A DNA stretch of 13,220 nt from an uncultured Actinoplanes sp. (GTDB taxonomy: Bacteria; Actinomycetota; Actinomycetes; Mycobacteriales; Micromonosporaceae), in NCBI RefSeq assembly GCF_934643405.1, contig NZ_CAKUCL010000199.1, forward strand, positions 1-13,220, read 5' to 3'. Every line of letters starts with the position of its first letter. Position 1 is the stretch's first letter. The notes below the pieces were generated by a model. The model saw nothing but the letters and a program-made list of their open reading frames with translations. It did no database searches and was not told the origin of the DNA. Below, one piece after another: positions 5,990-13,220 of the stretch. A program made the translations under genes and the position numbers.

Positions 5990-7486
5990 ATGGCAACCAT
6001 CGAGCACTGGATCGGCGGCCAGTTCACCGCCGGAACGTCCACCCGGCGGGCCGCCGTCTACAACCCCGCGACCGGCGAGCAGCAGCACGACGTCGTGCTC
6101 GGCTCGGCCGCCGACGTGGACGCCGCGGTGGCCGCGGCGAGGACCGCCTTCGCGGACTGGAGCCAGGCCTCGCTGAGCCGCCGCACGAAGATCCTGTTCA
6201 ACTTCCGGGAACTGGTCAACGCGCGGACCAAGGACCTCGCGGAGATCATCTCGGACGAGCACGGCAAGGTGCTCTCCGACGCGGCCGGCGAGGTGCAGCG
6301 CGGCCTCGAGGTGGTGGAGTTCGCCTGCGGCATCCCGCAACTGCTCAAGGGCGACTACTCCGACCAGGCGTCGACCGGGGTGGACGTGTTCAGCTTCCGC
6401 GAGCCGCTCGGCGTCTGCGCGGGCATCACGCCGTTCAACTTCCCGGTCATGGTGCCGATGTGGATGCATCCGGTGGCGATCGCCTGCGGCAACACGTTCG
6501 TGCTCAAGCCCAGCGAGCGCGACCCGTCGGCGTCGAACTACGTGGCCGGGCTGTGGCGGGAGGCGGGGCTGCCGGACGGTGTGTTCAACGTGGTCCACGG
6601 CGACAAGGAGGCGGTCGACGCCGTACTCCAGCACCCGGACGTCGCGGCCGTCTCGTTCGTCGGATCCACCCCGATCGCGCGCTACATCCACGAGCAGGCC
6701 ACCGCGACCGGCAAGCGGGTGCAGGCGCTCGGCGGCGCCAAGAACCACGCGATCATCCTGCCGGACGCCGACCTGGACTTCGCCGCCGGTCACCTGACCG
6801 CGGCCGCGTTCGGCTCGGCCGGCGAGCGGTGCATGGCGATCTCCGCCGCGGTCGCCGTCGGCGCGGCCGGTGACGCGCTGACGGACCTGGTCTCGCGCAA
6901 GGCCGCCGACGTCGTGGTCGGGCCGGGCCGCGACCCGCGCAGCGAGATGGGCCCGGTGGTCACCGCGGCCGCGAAGGAGCGGATCGAGACGCTGATCGGC
7001 TCCGGTGAGCAGCAGGGCGCGAAGGTGCTGGTCGACGGTCGTGGACTGAGCGTGCCCGGTCACGAGAACGGCTTCTTCGTCGGCCCGACCGTGATCGATC
7101 AGGTGCAGCCCGGCATGGACGTCTACGACGAGGAGATCTTCGGCCCGGTGCTGTCGGTGGTCCGGGCGGACGACGTCGACACCGCGATCGACCTGATCAA
7201 CAGCAACCCGTACGGCAACGGCACCGCCATCTTCACCTCCAGCGGTGAGGCGGCGCGCCGGTTCCAGCGCGGCGTCCACGTCGGCATGATCGGCATCAAC
7301 GTCCCGATCCCGGTGCCGATGGCCTACTACTCCTTCGGCGGGTGGAAGGACTCGCTCTTCGGCGACAAGCACATCCACGGTCCCGAGGGCGTCTCGTTCT
7401 ACACCCGCGCCAAGGTCGTCACCTCCCGGTGGCCGCACGTTTCCACGTCGACCGATGCGTCGCTGCACTTCCCTACGGCGTCCTGA
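5990..7486 (+). CDS. iolA: CoA-acylating methylmalonate/malonate-semialdehyde dehydrogenase
   Basis: A 498-residue aldehyde dehydrogenase (MmsA/IolA type) that converts malonic semialdehyde, NAD+ and CoA to acetyl-CoA and CO2, closing the pathway. The NAD-binding part contains TPFNFPVMVPMW with oxyanion-hole Asn150, and FVGSTPIARYIH. The catalytic cysteine is Cys281 in GSAGERCMAIS. Where ordinary aldehyde dehydrogenases have the general-base Glu, this protein has GGAKNHAI, as is typical for the CoA-dependent subfamily. The length equals the family norm (about 490-500). The ATG lies 10 nt after iolD, with AGGGA (5978-5982) at a 7-nt spacing. It may also serve valine degradation, so mmsA is an equally fair symbol. 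Confidence 0.94.
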   Translation: MATIEHWIGGQFTAGTSTRRAAVYNPATGEQQHDVVLGSAADVDAAVAAARTAFADWSQASLSRRTKILFNFRELVNARTKDLAEIISDEHGKVLSDAAGEVQRGLEVVEFACGIPQLLKGDYSDQASTGVDVFSFREPLGVCAGITPFNFPVMVPMWMHPVAIACGNTFVLKPSERDPSASNYVAGLWREAGLPDGVFNVVHGDKEAVDAVLQHPDVAAVSFVGSTPIARYIHEQATATGKRVQALGGAKNHAIILPDADLDFAAGHLTAAAFGSAGERCMAISAAVAVGAAGDALTDLVSRKAADVVVGPGRDPRSEMGPVVTAAAKERIETLIGSGEQQGAKVLVDGRGLSVPGHENGFFVGPTVIDQVQPGMDVYDEEIFGPVLSVVRADDVDTAIDLINSNPYGNGTAIFTSSGEAARRFQRGVHVGMIGINVPIPVPMAYYSFGGWKDSLFGDKHIHGPEGVSFYTRAKVVTSRWPHVSTSTDASLHFPTAS

Positions 7487-7490
7487 CGCC
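7477..7490. promoter_or_regulatory. operator-like palindrome at the iolA end
   Basis: GGCGTCCTGACGCC is a perfect 6-2-6 inverted repeat with the same geometry as the operator at 1080-1093, and it shares its 8-bp core GTCCTGAC. The outer bases differ (GGC/GCC instead of TTT/AAA). It spans the iolA stop codon and lies 21 bp before the lipoprotein gene. As RNA it could be a 5-bp hairpin with a CCTG loop. It could be a secondary regulator site or hairpin between the enzyme and transporter blocks, or coincidence. Confidence 0.3.
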
Positions 7491-7511
7491 CAGTTCATAG
7501 GTGGAGGAAAG

Positions 7512-8510
7512 ATGTTCCGATCTGCGAAACGGACGACGGCGGTCGTCCTGGCCATGGGCCTGGCGGTGGCCGCCGGCGCCTGCAGCAGCTCCGGCGGCAA
7601 GAAGGCCGAGGAGCAGAGCCAGGGGGTCACCGCGGGCAAGGCCAGCACGCCGGCCATCACCATCGCCATGGTGACCCACGCGGCACCCGGCGACACCTTC
7701 TGGGACATCATCCGCAAGGGCGCCGAGTCGGCTTCCGCCAAGGACAACGTCACCCTGAAGTACTCGTCCGACCCCACCTCGGCCAACCAGGCGAACCTGA
7801 TCCAGAGCGCGATCGACAGCAAGGTGGACGGCATCGCCGTCACCCTGCCCGACCCGCCCGCGCTGATCCCGGTGGTGAAGAAGGCCATCGCGGCCGGCAT
7901 CCCGGTGGTCGCGTTCAACGCCGGCATCACCTCCTTCGAGCAGTCCGGCGCCCTGGCGTACTTCGGCTCGGACGAATCGGTCGCGGGTGAGGCCGCCGGC
8001 AAGCGGGCCGCGCAGGACGGCGCCAAGCACGTCCTCTGCGTCGTCCAGGAACAGGGCCAGGTGCAGCTCGAGGCCCGCTGCGACGGCGTCCAGAAGGGCT
8101 TCGGCGGTCAGTACGACAAGATCTACGTCAACGGCCGGGACGAGCCGTCGGTGCAGACGACCATCGCCGCGAAGCTCCAGCAGGACAAGAGCATCGACAT
8201 GGTGATCACGCTCGGCGCCCCGTTCGCGCTGCGTGCCATCCAGTCGGTGAAGGACTCCGGCAGCAACGCGAAGGTCGCCACCTTCGACTTCAACCCGCAG
8301 ATCCCGGCGCAGATCAAGTCCGGCTCGCTGCAGTGGGCCATCGACCAGCAGCCCTTCCTGCAGGGGTACAGCGCCATCGACGGGATCTGGCTCTACAAGA
8401 CCAACGGCAACGTGCTGGGCGGCGGCAAGGCGACCCTGACCGGTCCGTACCTGGTGGACAAGGCCAACGTCGACTTCGTCGGCAAGTTCGCCGCGGCCGG
8501 CACGCGGTAG
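7512..8510 (+). CDS. ABC transporter sugar/cyclitol-binding lipoprotein
   Basis: A 332-residue extracellular solute-binding protein of the ribose-binding (Peripla_BP_4) family, probably capturing inositol for the permease encoded next. Residues 1-23 are a lipoprotein signal: basic FRSAKR, hydrophobic VVLAMGLAVAAGA, then Cys24 in an imperfect lipobox (AGAC), followed by a Ser/Gly/Lys linker. The mature part starts ITIAMVTHAAPGDTFWDIIRKG and includes VDGIAVTLPDPPALIPVVKKAI and GIPVVAFNAG, typical of the fold. The ATG at 7512 follows GGAGGAAAG; the frame is open 19 codons further upstream but without a signal peptide. There is a 25-nt gap after iolA, the largest inside the operon. The substrate is inferred from context. 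Confidence 0.92.
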   Translation: MFRSAKRTTAVVLAMGLAVAAGACSSSGGKKAEEQSQGVTAGKASTPAITIAMVTHAAPGDTFWDIIRKGAESASAKDNVTLKYSSDPTSANQANLIQSAIDSKVDGIAVTLPDPPALIPVVKKAIAAGIPVVAFNAGITSFEQSGALAYFGSDESVAGEAAGKRAAQDGAKHVLCVVQEQGQVQLEARCDGVQKGFGGQYDKIYVNGRDEPSVQTTIAAKLQQDKSIDMVITLGAPFALRAIQSVKDSGSNAKVATFDFNPQIPAQIKSGSLQWAIDQQPFLQGYSAIDGIWLYKTNGNVLGGGKATLTGPYLVDKANVDFVGKFAAAGTR

Positions 8511-8519
8511 GAGGCTCAC

Positions 8520-9577
8520 ATGACCACGGTTGAGACCCGGCCGGCGCCACCTCCGGCGCCGGCGGCCGACGAGCGGTACGCCCGCCGGTCCCTGATGTCC
8601 CGGCTGCTCACCCGCCCGGAGGTGGGCGCGCTGGTCGGCGCGATCGTCATCTACTTCGTCTTCTTCGCGGTGGCGCCGCCGTTCCGCCCGCTCGACTCGC
8701 TGTCGTCGGTGCTCTACGTGAGCTCCACCTACGGCATCCCGGCGGTGGCCGTGGCGCTGCTGATGATCGGCGGTGAGTTCGACCTGTCGGCCGGTGTCGC
8801 GGTCACCAGCTCGGCGCTGGTGGCGTCGATGTTCAGCTACCAGTTCACCACCAACATGTGGATCGGTGTGCTGGTGTCGCTGGTGGTGGCGCTGGTGGTC
8901 GGCTTCATCAACGGGTTGCTGGTGATGCGGACGGGCATCCCGAGCTTCCTGGTCACGCTCGGCACGTTCTTCATGCTGCGGGGGCTGAACCTGGCGCTGA
9001 CCCGGTCGATCACCGGCAACGTCGCGACCAACGACGTGTCGAACATCGACGGGTTCAGCTCGGCGCAGAAGGTGTTCGCGTCGTCGTTCTCGGTCGGCGG
9101 TGTCTCGATCCGGGTCACCCTGCTGTGGTGGATCCTGTTCGTCATCATCGGCACCTGGGTGCTGCTGCGCACCCACATCGGCAACTGGATCTTCGCGGTC
9201 GGTGGGTCGTCGCCGAGCTCGCGCGCGGTCGGCGTGCCGGTCGCCCGGGTGAAGATCGGGCTGTTCATGGCGGTCAGCTTCCTGGCCTGGTTCACCGGCA
9301 TGCACATCCTGTTCGCGTTCAACACCGTGCAGTCCGGCGTCGGCATCGGCAACGAGTTCATCTACATCGTCGCGGCCGTGGTCGGCGGATGTCTGCTCAC
9401 CGGCGGCTACGGGTCGGTGATCGGCGCGGCCATCGGCGCGTTCATCTTCGGCATGGCCAACCAGGGCATCGTCTACGCGGGCTGGAATCCGGACTGGTTC
9501 TACTTCTTCCTCGGCGCGCTGCTGCTCGGCGCGATCCTGCTCAACACGTTTGTCCGCAAGCGGGCGGAGGCAATGCG

Positions 9578-9581
<4 letters not shown>
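8520..9581 (+). CDS. ABC transporter permease, RbsC-like (BPD_transp_2)
   Basis: A 353-residue inner-membrane permease for the cyclitol importer, probably working as a homodimer. After a cytoplasmic Pro/Ala/Arg-rich N-terminus of about 35 residues come roughly eight to ten hydrophobic helices, for example GALVGAIVIYFVFFAVA, WIGVLVSLVVALVVGFINGLL and FYFFLGALLLGAILL. Family motifs include LLMIGGEFDLSAG (84-92 region), TGIPSFLVTLGTFFMLRG and GGCLLTGGYGSVIGAAIGAFIFG. The start has AGGAGG (8509-8514), which overlaps the stop codon of the lipoprotein gene, at 5-nt spacing. The end overlaps the ATPase gene by ATGA. Confidence 0.93.
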
Positions 9582-10437
<856 letters not shown>

Positions 10438-10441
<4 letters not shown>

Positions 10442-11352
10442 CACGACCCGAACTGCGGCTGGGCAGCTGCCCCGACTCCTGGGGTGTCTGGTTCGCCGAT
10501 GATCCGCGCCAGACGCCCTGGCAGCGGTTCCTCGACGAACTGTCCGGCGTGGGCTACGAATGGCTCGAGCTCGGCCCGTACGGGTACCTGCCGACCGACC
10601 CGAACCAGCTCGCCGACGAGCTGGCCCGGCGGAATCTGCGGGTGTCCGGCGGGACGATGCACGGGTACAGCGGCCTGCACCGGGCCGGGGAGTTCTCGGA
10701 GATTCTCTCCAAGACCCGGCCGGTGGCCGAGCTGACCGCCGCACTCGGCGCCCGGGACCTCGTCTTCGTGCCGGTCCCGGGCTACCGCGACGACGTCACC
10801 GGGGAATACCTGGAACCGGGGACCCTCGACGACGACGGATGGAAGACGCTGGTCCGCAGCACCAACGACCTGGGCCGCGCGCTGGCCGAGGAGTACGGGC
10901 TGCGGATGCAGTTCCACCACCACGCGGACAGCTACGTGGAGACGCGGCCGCAGATCGACCGGCTGCTGGCCGAGACCGACCCCCGGTTCGTCTCGCTCTG
11001 CCTCGACACGGGCCACCTCGCCTACGGGGGCGGGGACGCCGCGCACCTCATCGAGGACCACCCGGACCGGATCGGCTATCTGCACATCAAGCAGATGGAA
11101 CCGGGGCTCGTGGCCCGGGCGAAGGCCGAGGACATGGCGTTCGGCCAGGCCGTCGCGCTCGGGGTCAGCTGCGAGCCGCCGGCCGGCATCCCGGACATCC
11201 CGTCCGTGGTGCGGGCGCTGGAGCAGCGCGGCACGGACACGTTCGTCATCGTGGAACAGGACATGTATCCAGTGGACTTCGACATCCCCGCCGGCGTGGC
11301 CGCGCGCACCCGGGCGTACCTGCGGGACTGCGGCATCGGGGTACCGGGATGA
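10438..11352 (+). CDS. iolE: TIM-barrel sugar isomerase/dehydratase, probable inosose dehydratase (IolE-like)
   Basis: A 304-residue AP-endonuclease-2-type TIM barrel, probably a metal-dependent enzyme dehydrating scyllo-inosose (2-keto-myo-inositol) to trihydroxycyclohexane-dione, the IolD substrate. It opens with GSCPDSWGVWFADDP and LELGPYGYLPTDP, the pattern of actinobacterial IolE-like proteins. Probable metal or active-site residues are Asp190 (LCLDTGH), His216 (YLHIKQ) and Glu273 (VEQDMYP). The start is GTG, sharing GTGA with the ATPase stop codon, and the end shares ATGA with iolG. An epimerase/isomerase on a related cyclitol ketone is the alternative. The family call is firm; the IolE assignment rests on context and on its being the better of two candidates here. 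Confidence 0.82.
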
Positions 11353-12359
11353 TCCGGGTGGGCGTGGTCGGCACCGGCATGATCGGCCAGGACCACATCC
11401 GGCGGATGACCTCGGTGCTGTCCGGGGTGCGGGTCACCGCGGTGACCGATGTGGACGCGTCGGTCGCGGCCGAGGTCGGCGGCCGGATCGGGGCGCGGGT
11501 CTTCGCGACCGGCGAGGAGCTGATCGGCTCGCCGGACGTGGACGCGGTGGTCGTGTGCTCCTGGGGGCCGACCCACGAGGATTACGTGCTGGCCTCGATC
11601 GCGGCGGGCAAACCCGTCTTCTGTGAGAAGCCCCTGGCCACCACGCAGGAGGCATGTCTGCGGATCGTCGAGGCGGAAACGGCGTACGGGAGCAGGCTTG
11701 TCCAGGTCGGTTACATGCGCCGGTACGACTTCGCCTATCGCCGGCTCAAGCAGGCGCTGGACAGCGGCGAGATCGGCATGCCGCTGATGATGCACTGCGC
11801 CCACCGCAACGCCGGTGTGCCACCGCATTTCCAGAAGGAGATGGCGATCACCGACTCGGTGGTGCACGAGATCGACATGGTGCGCTGGATGTTCGGCACC
11901 GAGATCGCCGCCATGCGGGTGCTGGAGCCGCGACGCAGCCGCAACGGTGGTGAGCTGGCGGATCCGCTGTTCGTGCTGCTCGAGATGGACAACGGCGTGC
12001 TGGTCGACGTCGAGGTCTCGGTCAACATCCGCTACGGCTACGACATCCGCGGCGAGATCGTGGGGGAGAACGGCACGGCCGCGCTGGGTTCCCAGAGCCC
12101 CCTTTCGGTACGGCGTGAGGGTCGCGCCTGCACTCCGGTGCCCGCGGACTGGCGCGAACGGTTCCTGCAGGCGTACGACGTCGAGTTCCAGGAGTGGATC
12201 CACGCCATCGCCGGCGGGGGCCGTCCGCTCGGGCCCAGCTCGTGGGACGGCTATGCGGCCGCGGTGGCTTCGGACGCCGGGGTCGAAGCCCTCCGTACCG
12301 GAGAAAGGGTGGCCGTGTCGCTCGCCGAGAAACCCAAGCTGTACCTGGAGTCGCCGTGA
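11349..12359 (+). CDS. iolG: inositol 2-dehydrogenase (Gfo/Idh/MocA family)
   Basis: A 336-residue NAD(P)-dependent oxidoreductase catalysing the first step, myo-inositol to scyllo-inosose. The N-terminal Rossmann fold has GTGMIG (8-13), and the EKP motif contains Lys94. The C-terminal domain has TDSVVHEIDMVRWMFG with Asp169 and His173. These three match the Lys97-Asp172-His176 active site of Bacillus IolG with a constant shift of three, and the length is like that protein's. It overlaps the upstream TIM-barrel gene by ATGA and the next gene by GTGA. Related family members oxidise scyllo- or chiro-inositol or other polyols, so the exact stereoisomer is not certain. Confidence 0.92.
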   Translation: MIRVGVVGTGMIGQDHIRRMTSVLSGVRVTAVTDVDASVAAEVGGRIGARVFATGEELIGSPDVDAVVVCSWGPTHEDYVLASIAAGKPVFCEKPLATTQEACLRIVEAETAYGSRLVQVGYMRRYDFAYRRLKQALDSGEIGMPLMMHCAHRNAGVPPHFQKEMAITDSVVHEIDMVRWMFGTEIAAMRVLEPRRSRNGGELADPLFVLLEMDNGVLVDVEVSVNIRYGYDIRGEIVGENGTAALGSQSPLSVRREGRACTPVPADWRERFLQAYDVEFQEWIHAIAGGGRPLGPSSWDGYAAAVASDAGVEALRTGERVAVSLAEKPKLYLESP

Positions 12360-13219
12360 AGATCGCCCTCGATCCCTACATGCTCCGCAAGGTGCCGTTG
12401 CTGGAGCTGCCGCGCGTGGTGGCCGACCTGGGCTACCACTACATCGAGATGTCGCCGCGCGACGACTTCCTGCCGTTCTTCCTGCACCCGCGCGCCTCCC
12501 GCTCGGAGGTGACGGCGTTCCGCAAGGCCCTCGCCGACGCGTCGGTCTCGGTGGCGTCGCTGCTGCCCCTCTACCGGTGGTCGGGTCCCGACGAGGACGA
12601 CAGGCAGGCGGCCGTCCGGTACTGGAAACGCGCCATCCAGATCGCGGTCGACCTCGACGTGCGGGTGATGAACTCCGAGTTCAACGGTCGCCCGTCGCAG
12701 CCGGACAGGTCGGAGGCGCAGTTCTGGCGCTCGCTCGAGGAACTCCTGCCGATCTTCGAGCGGGAGGGCATACGGCTGGTGCTCGAACCCCATCCGGACG
12801 ACTTCGTCGAGGACGGGATCGCCGGGGTGAACCTGGTCCGGGGCATCAACTCCGACCTGGTGTCGTTCCTGTACTGCGCGCCGCACACGTTCCACCAGGG
12901 CGGCGACCTGGAGGCGGTGATCCGGCACGCCGGGCCGTTGCTCACCCAGGTGCACATCGCCGACTCGTTCGACCACCGCGGATCGTCCGGTCTGCGGTAC
13001 ATCGTGAACCCGCCGGGGTCCACCGCGCGGGTCCACCAGCATCTGGACATCGGCCAGGGTGAGGTCGACTGGGACCTGTTCTTCCGCACCCTGTCCGAGG
13101 TGGGGTTCGACGGCATCGCGACGGTGTGCGTGTTCGCCTGGGAGGAGCGGGCCGAGGACAGCGCCCGGTACAACCTGTCGCAGATCAGCCAGTACCAGCA
13201 GAAGTATCCCCGGTCCTGA
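12356..13219 (+). CDS. iolH: TIM-barrel sugar phosphate isomerase/epimerase, IolH-like
   Basis: A 287-residue AP-endonuclease-2-type TIM barrel, highly similar in pattern to proteins named IolH in actinobacterial inositol clusters. It begins with KIALDPYMLR and IEMSPRDDFLPFFLHP. Other recognisable blocks are LYRWSGPDEDDRQAAVRYWKR, EPHPDDFVEDG (Glu144), YCAPHTFHQGG, VHIADSFDH (His200) and HQHLDIGQGEVDWDLFF, which supply the His, Asp and Glu residues of a metal site. The GTG start shares GTGA with the iolG stop codon and has GGAG 5 nt upstream. It ends one base before the window edge. IolH has no settled biochemical role; isomerisation or epimerisation of an inositol ketone or aldehyde intermediate is the usual guess. 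Confidence 0.85.
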   Translation: MKIALDPYMLRKVPLLELPRVVADLGYHYIEMSPRDDFLPFFLHPRASRSEVTAFRKALADASVSVASLLPLYRWSGPDEDDRQAAVRYWKRAIQIAVDLDVRVMNSEFNGRPSQPDRSEAQFWRSLEELLPIFEREGIRLVLEPHPDDFVEDGIAGVNLVRGINSDLVSFLYCAPHTFHQGGDLEAVIRHAGPLLTQVHIADSFDHRGSSGLRYIVNPPGSTARVHQHLDIGQGEVDWDLFFRTLSEVGFDGIATVCVFAWEERAEDSARYNLSQISQYQQKYPRS

Positions 13220-13220
13220 A

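Noticed and set aside
3982..6042. Very long minus-strand frame opposite iolB and iolD
   Set aside because: A complementary shadow of strongly GC3-biased genes; the translation is His/Arg/Asp/Val-rich without motifs, while the plus strand has intact catalytic motifs.
5984..8026. Long minus-strand frame opposite iolA and the lipoprotein gene
   Set aside because: Same GC-bias shadow effect; it crosses two well-supported genes and has no recognisable domain.
7473..9305. Long minus-strand frame opposite the lipoprotein and permease genes
   Set aside because: Low-complexity Arg/His/Asp translation antisense to clear transporter genes.
13210..13220. Operon terminator or another operator core at the right edge (GTCCTGAA)
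   Set aside because: The sequence stops one base after the iolH stop codon; a TCC-TGA end is common, and nothing beyond can be seen.

Overview
The window is an almost complete myo-inositol (iol) catabolic locus from a high-GC actinobacterium. The actinobacterial assignment rests on strong GC bias at third codon positions, frequent GTG starts, a Cgl0158-type aldolase-fold gene beside iolC (an arrangement known from corynebacterial iol clusters) and an ABC-type inositol importer. A Micromonosporaceae-like or related soil actinomycete is plausible, but I cannot fix the genus from this sequence.

Layout: bases 1-302 hold no gene I can support. A GntR/UTRA-family regulator (probable IolR) runs on the minus strand at 303-1058. 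A 266-bp divergent region (1059-1324) follows. It contains a perfect 6-2-6 inverted repeat, TTTGTCAGGACAAA, as probable operator, a weak plus-strand promoter candidate, a leader hairpin and six 13-bp tandem repeats. Then eleven plus-strand genes fill 1325-13219: iolC, a Cgl0158-family (beta/alpha)8 protein, iolB, iolD, iolA/mmsA, ABC substrate-binding lipoprotein, ABC permease, ABC ATPase, an iolE-like TIM barrel, iolG and an iolH-like TIM barrel. Seven of the ten junctions overlap (one by 8 nt, three ATGA, three GTGA) and the other three gaps are 10, 25 and 9 nt, so this is very probably one translationally coupled operon. The last stop codon is one base from the right edge, so any terminator or further gene is outside.

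Pathway: the ABC transporter imports the cyclitol. IolG oxidises myo-inositol to scyllo-inosose, and IolE dehydrates it to the trihydroxycyclohexane-dione. IolD hydrolyses the ring to 5-deoxyglucuronate, IolB isomerises this to 2-deoxy-5-keto-gluconate, and IolC phosphorylates it. An aldolase splits the phosphate into DHAP and malonic semialdehyde, and IolA makes acetyl-CoA and CO2. No class II IolJ-type aldolase and no MFS inositol transporter is present. The Cgl0158-family protein is the obvious candidate for the missing aldolase step, and the ABC system replaces the MFS carrier.

The enzymes are known families, so this is not a wholly new system. The points worth a second look are the divergent regulatory region (operator plus 13-bp repeat array), a possible second operator-like palindrome at the iolA/transporter boundary, a GC hairpin in a glycine-rich iolC tail, and the unassigned roles of the Cgl0158-like and IolH-like proteins.
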